This document shows, one piece after another, positions 23,601-36,025 of a stretch of DNA of 64,000 nucleotides. Source of the stretch: Diphasiastrum complanatum. Its lineage: Eukaryota; Streptophyta; Lycopodiopsida; Lycopodiales; Lycopodiaceae. The position numbers and the translations under genes were made by a program. The notes under the pieces are model-generated. The model was not told the origin of the DNA, ran no database searches, and worked only from the letters and a program-made list of their open reading frames with translations. Each line of letters starts with the position of its first letter. Positions within the stretch are counted from its first letter, which is position 1. The stretch covers positions 16,974,309-17,038,308 of the forward strand of contig CM055110.1 in assembly GCA_029204225.1 (NCBI GenBank), given 5' to 3'.

Positions 23601-26600
23601 ATAAGTTATCAAAAAATTAATGCTTTTGAGGTTCCAAAGAGTATCCTCGGACATCAGTGCTTGTACATAATCAGTTGCAGTGAAAAGATCTCTTTGCAGT
23701 TTGTGCTTACATCTCCGTTAACTGCACTACAGAAATCTCTAAGCAGTCTGTGCTTACATCTCCATTTAAAAGTGTAAGATGGTTCAGGGACCCATAGATA
23801 TAGTATGGAACATAAAATGTTCTGGACAAACTTTTGAAAAGATATTTGGTACATCCGGAATGACATTCCATACATTACAGAACTATGGTTCAGGCTAGAA
23901 ACCCCTCTTATGCACCAGGAGAACCAAGGCATATGTCCAAATAGATAGCATCCACTCCGTTGATATTTTATGAGTGAGTTAGCTGTAGTAGTAAAGGCGA
24001 CGATCAACCTCCCACTTCACAACGAGGACAGGAGGCAGGATGGCCTTCAGCACAATTAAGTATCAACTCGAGACAGCAGTAAATTTTCTACTTAAATGTC
24101 TCCCACACATTACCTCCTGAGCTTTGAAGAGTATCGATTCAACTCAAACTTTGCTTCATCAACTTAACATAACACAACATATATATAATCGTATGTCTTG
24201 GATAATACCCAACATAATGAAGCAAGTATGCAAGCAGAGTTTTTAATTACGTGTCTCCCACATATTCCCTCTTGGAAAAGAACTATAAACCTCCTTGAAA
24301 AATATCAGTTACACACAAACTTTAAAACACTTCTCTATCAACCTATCATAAGAAAAAGAATATCCTTGTAAAAGCTCAAGGATCACCTCTGCAGCTGCTA
24401 CAAGACTCAAAAACTCCTCTAGGTGTCTATCGCCAAGTACTTTGACTGAGGTCACAGAAGGTTTGCCCTTTGTGAGGGTTCCTGTCTTGTCAAACACCAC
24501 ACATTGAACTTTGTGAGCCCGTTCCAATGCATCTCCACCCTTGATAAGAATGCCATTGACAGCACCAATTCCCGTAGCCACCATCACAGCCGTTGGAGTG
24601 GCTAGTCCCAATGCACAGGGACAAGCAATCACCAGAACTGAAATAGCAAAAGTCAAAGCAAATACAAAGTAATTTGTGCCAGGAGGAAGCCATGTCTCAG
24701 GGTAAGCCCCCAATTTTCCTGCTACATACCTGAAAAACGTTTTGGCGATGTAAGAAAACTGACTGCAGTTCATGACCAATTCAAACTCATCCAAACAGTG
24801 TTGAACAGCAATAATATTCACCTACTTTAGTAAAATCAATGGAAGATGTTATACCAGCCAAGCCACGTTATGAAGGCCAACCCAACAACAAATGGTACAA
24901 AAATGCTCGAAACCTGCCAAACATCACTTCTGTTAAAAAGTGCAAAATTCTTACTCTGCGGTCGGAAGAGAAAGCTGAGAATGTAAATATTTCACTAGGT
25001 TTTGGAAATAATTGAATGTTACAGACACTGTACTAGGTAAGTGTCAGCATATAGACCAGAGACTTTACATTTCAAAAAAGCCCTGAATGTGATAAAAACA
25101 TATGCAACCGTCAACCATAAGTGGATTGCCCTAAATCTCAGGTTGTCTAGTTCATTATGAAAAGCATGGATAGTAAGCTAGAATGCTCATGTTGCCTGCA
25201 CCCAATAGGAGCAAATGACATGCTTTAAATGTTACAATTTATGTATATTTTTAATGGGCATTCATTCATTGATTATAATGTCATTAGAATCTAGGGATAG
25301 TTAGTCACCCAACATAACGAAAAGACTACAAATTTGAAAATTTATGTCAACCTGAAAGTCTTCAACCATCCCCATCATGCAAAGCATGGATTGTGTGCTA
25401 CAATATCCCTGTTAACATCGTCATCACTCAAGAATAGGTGCAGATCATGTTCATAAAGACAAGCCTACATATACGCAAAGACCAGTATGCTAATTTCCTT
25501 CATTTGTTAATTTCCTTAAATGTATCTTTTTTATTCATTATTTGTATCATAGATCCAGCGGTACCAGGATCCGCAGATCCCGGTACCGCGGATCCATACT
25601 GATGCGCAGTACCATAATATATAATATTTTTTTTTAATATTTTTTTTAATTTAAAAAAAAAATAAAATAAAATCAAGTGGGCAATATGGGTATCAGCTTG
25701 AAGCTGTTGACAAGAGCAGTGCATTTATACAGGTTGCCGGTTCTAACGAGAGCGAACAGCCAAAGGACCAAGGGGATGCAAAACACCAAAAAGTGTGTTT
25801 TCGCTCAGGGAGTCAAACCCCAAATCAAACCCCGGACCCCGCCATTGGGGGGGCAGAGCCCCCCAAACCCCCTGCCGGGGGGCTACCGTCCCCCGGACCC
25901 CCTGTTTCTCGGGGGGCTACCGCCCCCCAAACCCCCCGTTTCTCGGGGGGCTAACGCCCCCCGAACCCCCCAAGACTTGCTGCTATATAGAAACTGTAAT
26001 CTAGCCATCTCATAACCATCATGGTCTCACAGTAGACCCTATACTAACAACGGTGCTCAGTAATGGCTTCTCCTCATAACGGGGGCCTTACAGATCTGAG
26101 CTCACGGTTAACTAGTGACTACTAAACTGAGAGGTGCATTATTTAGTTGTCTAACACAATTTGTAGCTGAAAGCACCGGCAACCTGCATAGATGCACTGC
26201 TCTCGTCAAGAGCTTCAAGCTGATACCCATATTGCCCACTAAATTTTTTTTTTAAAAAGAAAATTTAATTTTTAAAAAAAAAAATTAAAAAATGGTGCCG
26301 CCCTGGTACCAGGGATTTTTGGGCGGCACCATAATGGCGGTACCACATTATGGTACCGCGGTACCATAATGGCGGTACCACATGCCACTATGATTTGTAT
26401 TGATATAATATTACAAAGACAACCCACAATATTGGAAAGACTTCAACTCCTGAAAATGCAAAAACAAGATAGCAATAACCAGAAATACTGTCTCCGACAT
26501 TTTTGAGGTCCATTACTAAAATTCTAAAATGTGAATGAACCATCCGTGACTTTGACCTTCATCTTCAGCTTTATTTTCTAGATAATCGAAGTCCCAAGAT

Positions 26601-29600
26601 TATATACAATGTACACCTTCAGACATTGGCACATAGTTCTTTTCCTTCATTTACATGAGACCATTGGCACATGGTCCTTTCCTGCATTTATGCCTCTGGA
26701 GGTGAATAGGGCTACCATAAAATTCCATTGTTTATCGTATCAGTCTTTTCACTTTTAGAAGGAAACAAGAATTCTTCATGAAGAATGTTGTTGATTTTAA
26801 CCTTCGATACTCGCATGACAGATGTATTATGTGCTAATATTAGTGTCAGTCAAAACCCAAGCGAATGTAAGCTCGATAAATTTCAAAGATTCCATAGATG
26901 AAGTTTCATAACATCAGTTTGTCGCATACAGCATTGACTACTTGCCAGAAACCCCCCATCTCCAAACAAAAGCATGTCATGAGCAGAATGTCCATAATAG
27001 TCTTTGAATGTTCACAAAATGCAACAAGAAGCTTGATTCTCATTTGCTCTCCAAAGTTGAAGGTTCATACAACAATGGGTGAGCTGGTAGTTCACTTCTG
27101 TGAGATATACAATCTCTAAAAAAGAAAGATTGTATATCTCACAGAAATGAACTACCAGATCATTCAGAATATTGTGACCCCAAGGTTCTCAAAGGCATTT
27201 GTCTTCAATTGATCTTTTCCTGGTGAATTTTCTGGAAATGTTTTCCTTTACATTGAATCAAAGGTTGGAAGACCCGGACGCGGACACGTGTCCAGATGCG
27301 TCCACCCTGGACGCATTTTATTTTAAAAAAAATTTAGTGCATTTTTGGTGGACGCATTTTTAAAAAAAAAAAATATTTAGTGTATTTGTGTTAAAAAAAA
27401 AAATATGGACGCATCCGGGTCCGGATGCCGCGGACGCGGACGCGAAAATTCATTATCATAATGATTGAATCATTTTAGGTACTCTACTGAATTCCCTACT
27501 CAGGCACGTGTGAAGTACAGCCAAGCAAAGATTGATTCTTCTACATTTATAAGAAAATTGACCTTCAGCTTCGAAGTGCAGGCAGAAGTCTGTGTGAAAC
27601 TTCTTCATGTGTTCCCTTTCGTTTTACTAATTCTTTTCTATCTGATTTAGCTTTAGAAATTGAAAAAGCCTGAAATTTTCCTCTTCTCCAAATGGGCTGT
27701 ATTATTTATTGATTCAGAGATAAATTCTCTGTGAAGTAGGGGGGCCAGCTGAAAGACTTTTGACCCGCGGGAAGGTGTCTGTTCGTGTCAATGAGTTTTG
27801 GTGAATCAACTTTCTGAAATTTCAAATATTTCACATTGGCCTTCACTCCCTGCTTTGAGTTTGGCCAGCAAATTTCAATCATCTGTGTTTGGGAAATGTG
27901 AGAAACTTCCCTTCATGTGAATCTCTGATTCTAATCAAGTCGCAGTTAGGGTCTTCTATCTCCCTCGCCCTTTTATTCTACTTTCATTTTGCAAAAAACA
28001 CTTCATGCACACTGACCACCCTCCATTTAGATTGTGCACGCCATGCAAGTTGTCAAGAGTGCAGTATAACTATGGGACAGTGATTCGCTATAATTATCAA
28101 GTTACTTTTGATTGGTCCTAAAAGCCAACTCTTGGCACAGAAACGGGTTCCTTGCAGGAAAGAATCATGGGAATTTCATGGAAATGGTTAAAGCTGAAGC
28201 GCTTGAGTTGCCAATGGCAACTCGACTTGCCAGGCAGGGAGCTCGATCCAAGAACTCCACTTGTGTTGCCCTTATGTGAGAAAGTGGAAAATCAATCTCA
28301 CTTGCCACATAGTAGCAACACTTTAGCAATTTGAGGCTAAATTGTTCACACCTGAAATTTGGCACTTCCTTCACATTTGGATCAGATTTCTAGAAGCTAC
28401 CCACCACTTGCACATAAGTCATTTTCTATTAGTAAACACATTTAGATGAGAACTAGACCATCGATCTTGATCTACTGGCTAATATTACTGGAGGAAGGAA
28501 TCTGAAGCAACAGGAGTAGCATCAAGCAATTATTTATCAAGGTCTAGGGACATACATAATCTGCAAATTTTTGAATTGGAGCTTTTTTCATTTGAGCATT
28601 TTCAACAAGCTGAACAATTTGAGCAAGAGCAGCATCTCTTCCCACTCGAGTGGCTTGGATATGCATGACTCCATTCAAGTTGATTGTACCTCCAATTACA
28701 GCATCACCTAATCCCTTTGCCACAGGTGAAGCCTCACCAGTTATCATGCTCTCATTTGCATGGCTCAGGCCCCACACAACAAGGCCATCAGCTGGCACTT
28801 TTGATCCAGGATAAACTTTTAAGGTGTCTCCTCTTTGAATAAGTTGAGCATCAATCTCTCTTTCAATGATGGGCTTCCCAGCTGCATTCAGATCGTGAAA
28901 CCTTCAGCATGAAGTTCTATGACCACTACTAGCAGCCTTAGTATCACAGAACCTCAACTAAAAACATTCCAATAATAATATGACAACCAAGGTTGATAGA
29001 TAAAAGCCTCTGGTGTGAAACAGCAACAACTGAACCGGGTCATGTTGAGCAACTCACCAGAATCAAAAGCCATCAAAATTGCAGTTGTTGGTACAAGCTC
29101 CAAAAGCTTCCCAATAGCTTCAGAGGTCTTCCCTTTTGCAATGACCTCTAGGTATTTACCAAGCAAAACAAATGTAATAAGCATCGAGGTAGTTTCAAAG
29201 TATGTGGTTGCACGGTAGCCCACAACTGCTCCATAGAAGAGAGCTCCAACTGAATAAAGATAGGCAGAAGTGGTCCCAAGAACCACTAAGACATCCATAT
29301 TAGCTGATCCATGCTGTAAAGATCTATACGCTCCAACATAGAAGCGACTGCCAATCACAAACTGAACTGGAGTCACCAGCGCCCATTTCATCCAATCCCC
29401 CATCAAAAAGGGACCACACCGAACCAAGAGGAAGTCATGTATTGCAGGTATGTGAGGGCACACAAATGAAATGAAAAACAATGGTACCTGTGATGTGACC
29501 AAAAATATGTTATCTTCTGATATGCCATATTGCATGTCAAGGTTGCAAAAACTCGCTACATGTGTTCATAAATTTAACCTATTAACTACTTATCACCCAA

Positions 29601-32170
29601 TAGCACCAAAGGGGCCACTAAGGTTTGAAGAGCATTCAATGAGGTCTAGCATATCTGGACCAGAGGACCAAACCATTTACCAAGAAGTATACGAATATTA
29701 TAATAACAATCATTCCATGTGATAGCCAGCCAATGCAAAGTTTGAATCCTTATATCAAGCAAAAGCATGCTGTTACAACATAGAAGGTGAAAGGACGAAA
29801 TCTGTATTAAGGATGTAACTAAGCCCATAAAAGTTTTTCTGCATGATCACACCCCTGGAGATGATACGAGTATCTTATTTTGCTACAGAAGAAATGCACA
29901 TTTTATAACAGATACACCCTATCTACCAGTAACCAGAGATTGTATCAAAAAAGAGCCATTGAAGGTTAGAATAATGCTCACTGACATGCAGCACAGGAAA
30001 CAGAGCCATGTCCCTTACAACCACTGATGTAACAAACCGTAAGTTCAATCTGTTTTTTGAAATTTGACTACAGCCTTGTTCTCAATTAATCTACCCGAAA
30101 ACGTTCATTAGTATACCAAGAATTGGAAACTCACACTGAAAGCTAGGCTAGACATAAACAGCCTCAGCATTGCAGCTGTCTCCTTGCTGCGATCTGGAGA
30201 GTAAGACGAGTATGGGTTTGATAGGCTGGCTTTATAGCGTCCTTCTCCTTTATCCTCTATAGTATTCACAATAGCTCGTAGTCCAACAATTTCAGGATCA
30301 AACTGAACTTCCATCTTCTCTAGCATAATATCAACGAAGCATTCTCTCACTCCCTTTAAACTGGATACAAGTCCTTTCACAAATTTACCATCTTCATCTG
30401 TAAACATTCCCGTAATAACCATCATAACTCTATCTCTTTGACCACTCTCAACCAACTCTGCATCAAAACCAGCATCCTCAATCGCTTCAATGATGTTTTT
30501 CTGGTTTATCTGTTTTGGATCAAATTCAACCTCTCCGAGTTCCGTTGCTAGAGCCACAACTGCTCTGCTGACACCTTTCAATTTCCTCAGAATTCCTTCA
30601 ACACTATGCACGCAAGCTGCACAGGTCATTCCACCTACTCTAAATTTGCCTATCATAGGAGCATTCTGACCATCGGAACTGCTATCTATGGGAAGAATTT
30701 CTGCATCAAAACCTGCATCCTCTATCGCCTCCTTTATGCTCTCCTCCTGTTAGAAAAATGATACAAAACCATCACAAAAATCCCTGAAACTAGGTACAAG
30801 TGACATCTCGTAGTGGATAAATATGTCCGCATTCACAAATTCCATTTGAGAAGCTGCTAATGCCACTACGTCTATATTAAAAAATTTATATATGCAACCA
30901 AAAACAAAGTCAAAAGCTAGGTAAGAAAAGAAACAAAGAGTTCTTAGCCAATAAGCATTATATATGTTCTCATGATGGGTTTTCAGAGAATTCAGATTCT
31001 CTTGGGTAGACCCAATGCTGGCCAAGAAGTAAATGACAACCAACAAGAACAAAAAACAGGACAAACTAAAGCCACACCATAGACCTGAGAAGAGTTCAAG
31101 AAATACATAATATACCCAAAAGTAGAAACAGCGGGCTCCTTAGCTCCCCGCTTAAAACAAACGATAGTGCACATTAACATATGTCATCATTAGTGCAATT
31201 ATTCCATTTAACATCAACCTTTTGGCTCATGACTATAACGATGCACCTATGGCATAACCAACACAGCCGTATACATGCTAGAAGGAATCCTTTCAAAATG
31301 CACGCAGAAGTAGCGGTCAAGTGAAACTTGGAAACTAAAAACGTGATTTCCACTCAATTGGATCTAGGATTTCCATAGCTTGTGTTTTGGATGCTCAGCT
31401 TTAAAAGATCAATTTGACAAGGGATTCTTCTTAGTTGTACATTCGATGCTTTACTTCCAAGTTCCAAGTTCGCTTCTTTCCATAGAACAAAGCTAAATGG
31501 ACACAAAAATCTTTTCAAACAGCACTCCGCTTGCAATATTGAATTTCAACTAGAATCCTAATGCATGAGCCAGTAACAAAGAAAGACACAAGACACGGTC
31601 GACGATTTGAATCGTAGAAAACAGACCATTACTAAGTTTCCAAATAGGGGTCACAATAGAATAATTCGATTTAGAGTTTGCACATTTGGCGGCTTTCTTT
31701 ATCTGTTCCGTAATGATTTCATGCTGATCTCGAGTACTTTTCATCAACAAATATAAAACTAGAATTGACAACTCAGAAGTAGCTTAACTCTTCTACTTGT
31801 GAGCGTGTAATGAGGGCTTGATAAAACACACCTTCACGAGCGTAGGGTCGTAGGTAACCTCTGCCTTGTTTTGTAGTAGCGCCACAGAAGCAGACAAAAC
31901 GCCGTTTGTCCTTTGAAGAGCCTTCTCCACTGAACTTGTGCAAGCTGCACAAGTCATTCCAGTGACTTTTATCACTACTTTTCTTTTCGTATCCAGTTCT
32001 CCTTCTCGCCTACTCTGCGTAGCTTGAAATGAAGAGGACTTCAACAGGGGATCAATTTCAGAGGTATTTTCATCAGAAAGTAGAGCTTGAGACTCCAAAT
32101 CTGGACTATCTTCTGCGACCGTGGATGGAATTCTCAGACTTGAAAGCTGCACTCCTTTGGGGGGTGCCAT
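20666..32170 (-). CDS. HMA7: Copper-transporting P1B-type ATPase, RAN1/HMA7-like
   Basis: ATP-driven copper pump. In Arabidopsis RAN1/HMA7 loads copper into ethylene receptors in the secretory pathway. Exons, 5' to 3' on the minus strand: 32170-31832, 30746-30135, 29487-29058, 28881-28556, 24913-24855, 24729-24387, 23096-22902, 21537-21280, 21142-20666. All introns are GT-AG; phases agree and the product is 1,012 residues, close to the family's usual ~1,000. Metal-binding domains: MTCAAC (Cys74, Cys77) and MTCAAC (Cys155, Cys158), plus a third heavy-metal-type fold at about 218-290 without Cys, as in known RAN1. Actuator TGE at 508-510; membrane CPC at 625-627; phosphorylated Asp669 in DKTGT; SEHP with His708; TGDN at 841-844; GDGINDSP at 887-894; Tyr952-Asn953 and MAFSS (981-985) complete the copper site. 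I chose the Met at 32,170 (AAG-ATG-GCA); an in-frame Met lies 11 codons upstream. Introns 1 (1.1 kb), 2 (0.65 kb) and 6 (1.3 kb) show nothing notable; introns 4 and 7 carry mobile elements. RAN1 fits better than HMA5 by the first metal-binding domain and the P-domain sequence. No disablement seen. Confidence 0.95.
21877..22018. mobile_element. Foldback element in intron 7 of the ATPase gene
   Basis: Ends GTTGCAC … GTGCAAC. Between them are several copies of ACGCGTTTCTGG on the left and inverted CCAGAAACGTGTTT / CAGAAACACGTTTCTG on the right. CpG-rich compared with its AT-rich intron. Confidence 0.55.
25676..26240. mobile_element. 565-bp element with 66-bp terminal inverted repeats
   Basis: The left terminal repeat (25,676-25,741, starting AGTGGGCAATATGGGTATCA) matches the reverse complement of 26,175-26,240 with four mismatches in 66. 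No transposase frame; a non-autonomous DNA transposon or MITE. Flanks are A/T runs, so the target duplication cannot be read. It sits in the middle of the outer foldback element. Confidence 0.8.
25840..25975 (+). repeat. C/G-run minisatellite inside the 565-bp element
   Basis: About 3.5 units of 34 bases; the clearest start at GTTTCTCGGGGGG (25,904 and 25,938). Each unit is itself palindromic: GGGGGGCTA then CGCCCCCC. Runs of five to seven G or C repeat at short spacing, giving strong potential for G-quadruplex, i-motif or cruciform structure. Confidence 0.8.
27084..27158. repeat. Near-perfect 31-bp hairpin, 13-base loop
   Basis: Left arm 27,084-27,114 (CTGGTAGTTCACTTCTGTGA…) pairs with 27,128-27,158 with one mismatch. 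Transcribed in the ATPase pre-mRNA it would form a 75-base stem-loop, the size of a small MITE or a compact microRNA precursor. Confidence 0.75.
27262..27450. mobile_element. GC-ended foldback element with A/T core
   Basis: Ends are built of GGACGC and GGATGC words (left: CCGGACGCGGACACGTGTCC…GATGCGTCCA; right: TGGACGCATCCGGGTCCGG…CGGACGCGGACGCG) in inverted relation. Long A and T runs and an extra TGGACGCATTTT lie between. Confidence 0.6.
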
Positions 32171-32703
32171 CTTGGCCTTATATTTCAATAGATACTGAGA
32201 CAACAGATAATCTCCTTCAAGATCGTATTATTATATTTCAAAACTATCCGATAAAAAACGTTGCATCGTTCACACAAAGTTGTCTGCAACGATCCAGATC
32301 TTAAAATTCCGCTCAAATTTTCCCCAAACGCGTAAAAATCATGATCAAACAAAAGTTTACCACAATTCTTGCTCAAAAAACACGTCTGATACCGCGCATC
32401 CTCACATATCCACAAAATGGAAAGATCCAGAATTAGGATCTTCCGCAAGGGCTATGACACCTCTACCTACCCTTCCCTGCTCCCCCTTCAGATCTCGCTT
32501 CACCGAAACCTCCCGATTGTCATTCGCAATTCTTAATGTTTCCAATGAAGCAAGCGATCAGAGATGGAGCAACCCTAGGCTAAGCGGCAGCGTAAAGCGT
32601 GAGGGGAGGTGAGAAAGGAAAGCTAAAGTGCAGCAAAAGTCTTCAGAATTCATGAATAATTATAGACTAGACCTTGCCATCGATCGCCATAGCCATCCTC
32701 CTC

Positions 32704-32734
<31 letters not shown>

Positions 32735-33120
32735 GTCGCCGGGTCAAAGCTTGTGTCCACCAACAAAAAAAAAAAGAAAAAAAGAGAGAGCCAACAGGAA
32801 ACGTTCACCCCTACTATTGACCTTAACGGCAGGCTATGTTATAAGCCAGACCGGTTCGATTTCTGCCACGTGGCACAGCGAGGACTTGATCTTTTCTTTT
32901 GATGGTGATCCAGAAACGTGGCAAGATCTGAACGTTCGGGAGGTAATCCAAGGGTGGCGGGGCTTAGATCGTGGAGTGGGAGGCTGAGAATGGCGGCCGC
33001 CTGAAGAAGTAGGAGGAAGGGAGCCTTGCAACAACCCCCCGTCCTCCGTCTCTGGGTTGGCTAGTGTGGCCACGTGATACATTATCAAGTTGATCGACCC
33101 ATGAGTTTAAGGCTCCCCGA
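32171..33120 (-). promoter_or_regulatory. Upstream region of the copper ATPase gene
   Basis: Lies 5' of the start codon. It holds a (TC)12 tract at 32,710-32,734 (GA on the gene strand), a common feature of plant 5' UTRs and core promoters, and CACGTG G-boxes at 32,867 and 33,071. No TATA box chosen. Other open frames here are low-complexity shadows. Confidence 0.4.
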
Positions 33121-33233
33121 AATGCCCTTTCTCTTTTATCGAGTAATCTTTGTTAGCTTTGTCACGATAGCGATAAGATAAAATGCCCTTTCTCTTGAAT
33201 CGAGTGATCTTTGTTAGCTTTGCCATGATAGCG
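33121..33233. repeat. Tandem duplication, period 61
   Basis: AATGCCCTTTCTCTT begins at 33,121 and again at 33,182. Both copies continue through ATCGAGT and TTTGTTAGCTTTG with few differences. Confidence 0.8.
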
Positions 33234-34333
33234 AGGGGCCTCAATGCAGCCTTCAGCGGGTCACGGGCCACTTAGTGACCGCTTCAGCCTTTAGCTACAC
33301 ATCGACACATTTCCATGTGAAAGTACCAAGACAAGGTGATCTAAAAGGAATATGTGAAAAAACTTTGACATGTGCAAAAATTAAAAAAGTATAACAATAA
33401 AAAATCAGATTATTTAGCTTAATCCCACCTAGAAGAGACATATCATCTTTGAGAAAATAATCACAATAATAGCTTTATCGTTATAGCGACAAAGCCATAA
33501 TATAAGTGAGGAGCTCATTTTACTTTTCTTCTTGCAAGAAGATTCCAATTTTTTACGTTTTCACGCACCATTTGTTACATTCTATTTTATGCTTGACTTG
33601 GTCGAGGGTAGTAAAATTATCCAATGGTCAATGTGGTGGTCGGTAACAATGCAACATTGGTACAATGATGGATGAATATTAAGAGCTAGGCTTGTGGATT
33701 GGCTCACTCTTGTTCGTATCCACATGTGCACAGGTGAGATTACCTTGGTCCTTATGTTATTGCGACCTATTTCATTTATGTTGGGATGTTTGAAGGCCAA
33801 TCTTTTTAAGGCATGTCCTTGCTTAGACTCTTGGATGAACCCTTTCAACGCCTCTTGCACTCTTGCACTAAGTTTGAAAGCCATACTTCATGCCCTCTTG
33901 CTCCTTGGACCAAAGTTGAAGGATGTTCTTAGGGAGTTGTTGTTGATAGACAGATATTGAAAGTCGCTCTTTGAAGCTAATTGGTGCTACTTATTGATGC
34001 AGGAGTTTATGTTGTCCTTGAAGGTCGCCTCTCTTGCCTTTTCTTGAGATGTACTAGGCCTTTCACAAATGAGAGATAGTAGTGACAAGTTTGGAGGTGG
34101 ACAAAACTTACAATAATGCTAAGGCAAATTTATAAAGCATCATTGATGAAGTAAATAGTAAGAGGGAAGCATCCAACAATCATACACACATGCATACTTG
34201 CCTATTATTAGTTGCCATTTTTCTGAATATTAAAGCTAAAAAGATAGTACATTCTATTGAGAGCATCATCACACTCTAGAAGGAATTCTTGTCAGAAAAC
34301 CAAAGGATAGACTTTAGGGGTCTACACAGAGAA
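33234..34333. other. Non-coding stretch
   Basis: Only short frames on both strands near 33.6-33.95 kb, none resembling a known protein. Confidence 0.45.
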
Positions 34334-36025
34334 TGAAAACTTTGATACTTTGTTCAAAATAATTAAATAGATATAACTACCTATTAGTTTTGTGATTGTA
34401 TAGATTTTTTTGCAAGTTTGTTGCCATGCTAACGATATTGTCAAATGATTGATCTAACTTGCTATGCTAAACAATTTGAGGTGACATAGGCAGCCATGAT
34501 TCCTCTTATAGTTGGTTAGTTCGCAATTTTAGTAAGTTAACAAGGTGAAATAAGAAACATACAAATAAGATAGAATAAAGACATATTGTGAAGTGAATCG
34601 TGAACTGAACCAATGAATATGAATCGTGATTGGTATAAAAAATAATGCAAAAATAAGAGAAAGCTAGCAAGCAACATTCACACATTAAGATGTTTGGAAT
34701 GATCTCGAAAGGTGATTCATTCAATAATGAAACTACAACATTACACTGATTGAAAGTATTCAAGTGTTAAGTGGACTTCTCAGATCAATTCGAAGACTGA
34801 TAATACAATACAGAGATGACCGAAACTATTGCACAAACACTCGATATTGTTCACTATGTTTCTACTTGTCTGATGAATCTGATTGCATGCATCTTTATTC
34901 TCATGTTCAAATTATCTCATTATTGTTATATTCATTCCATGCTCTCACTCTGATTCGATACATGTATAAGTAGAAAGCATTATTTATTTGACAAGTACTT
35001 TCACATGCACTAGTCGATTGCGGCTTGTAAAAATTTGAGCACTATAATTCCTTATCCATAGCTCTTTTCTAGATTTTTGAATCCAACTATTCCATTACTT
35101 TTTTATAAGTTGCAAGTTTTTGAGTATAGTAACATGCTAATACGTCTATGAATCTTGTTGGAGGAGTTCTGATTATTGTGGATCTTCTTGGAATGATAGA
35201 TTTTCATTGTTGTTATGGTTGCTCTTCTTGTCTTTGTTCTTCTTCTTTGAATTCACAAACATTTAAGTGAACTTTTGAAGCCTCTGTATTGGTAGAATTC
35301 AATGGTTCCACTAACAATCTTGTCTTTATCTATAAGATTTATGAATTGGTCTTCAAGGAAGATGACATCCCTATCGTACGCATATTTTCCTTTTTGAGGA
35401 ATAACCAACAACTATTACGATTCAAGCAAAGACTTGCTTTGGTATGTTCAAGTAGTAACTTGTTATGATACCAGTCAAAATAATAAGAATAGAACTCTAA
35501 TACCTTGTTCTAAATGGTTAAATATATACAACTACCTATTAATTATGTGATTGCATAAACTTTTTTGCAAATTTGTCATGCTAATGATACTATCAGATGA
35601 TCAATCTAACTTGCCATATTGAACAACTTGAGGCATCATAGATAGCCATGATTTTTTTGATAGTTGTTTAGTTTGATTTAGTTAGCTAACAATGAGGAAT
35701 AAGAAATATACAAACCAAGATAAAAGAAAGAAAGATCATGAACTGAATTAGTGAATGTGAACTATGAACTATATTAGAAACAATGCAAATATAAGATAAA
35801 GCTAGTAAGCGACATTCATGCATTATTTAAAATGATCCTTGAAAGGTAATTCATTCAATAATGAAATTGCTACATTACACTGATTGAAAGCATTCAAGTA
35901 TTGTGTGGACTTTTTAGATCAGTTCATAGACTGGTAATACAATATTGAGATGACCAAAATTGTTTTGCAAACACTCTACAATATTTGTTGTGTCTCTACT
36001 TCTATGATGAATCCGATTGCATGTG
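34334..36025 (-). mobile_element. TRIM-like miniature LTR retrotransposon
   Basis: Two direct repeats of about 550 bases (34,334-34,891 and ~35,477-36,025) share long blocks, for example ATTCATTCAATAATGAAA and TACATTACACTGATTGAAAG. On the minus strand the right repeat is followed by TGGTATCATA (35,464-35,473), a primer-binding-like site. The left repeat is preceded by a purine tract GAGAATAAAGA (34,892-34,902) and starts TGCATGCAATC. The internal part is only about 570 bases with no pol. The repeats differ at many positions, so the insertion is old. Confidence 0.65.

Larger units (their letters stand above)
25545..26390. mobile_element. Outer GGTACC-rich foldback element, split by an inner one
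   Basis: The left arm (25,545-25,675) and right arm (26,241-26,390) each hold several GGTACC/GGATCC palindromes (GGTACCGCGGATCC, GGTACCGCGGTACC), then a long A/T tract next to the insertion. The arms are roughly inverted, so the whole may fold into one long hairpin. Limits are approximate. Confidence 0.5.
24914..28555 (-). other. Intron 4 of the ATPase gene (3.6 kb)
   Basis: Bounded by donor GTATGT after Asp-Tyr and acceptor GGCAG before Val-Ser-Ser. Almost all its length is insertion sequence, described separately: a nested foldback element (25.55-26.39 kb), a short hairpin (27.08-27.16 kb) and a second foldback element (27.26-27.45 kb). Confidence 0.85.

Noticed and set aside
25677-26015. 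Pro/Gly-rich frames across the C-rich array
   Set aside because: Low-complexity reading of a minisatellite inside an intronic transposon; no start context or homology.
32280-32987. Plus-strand frames upstream of the ATPase start
   Set aside because: Opposite-strand shadows of the 5' region with low-complexity Ser/Arg stretches; no recognised domain.
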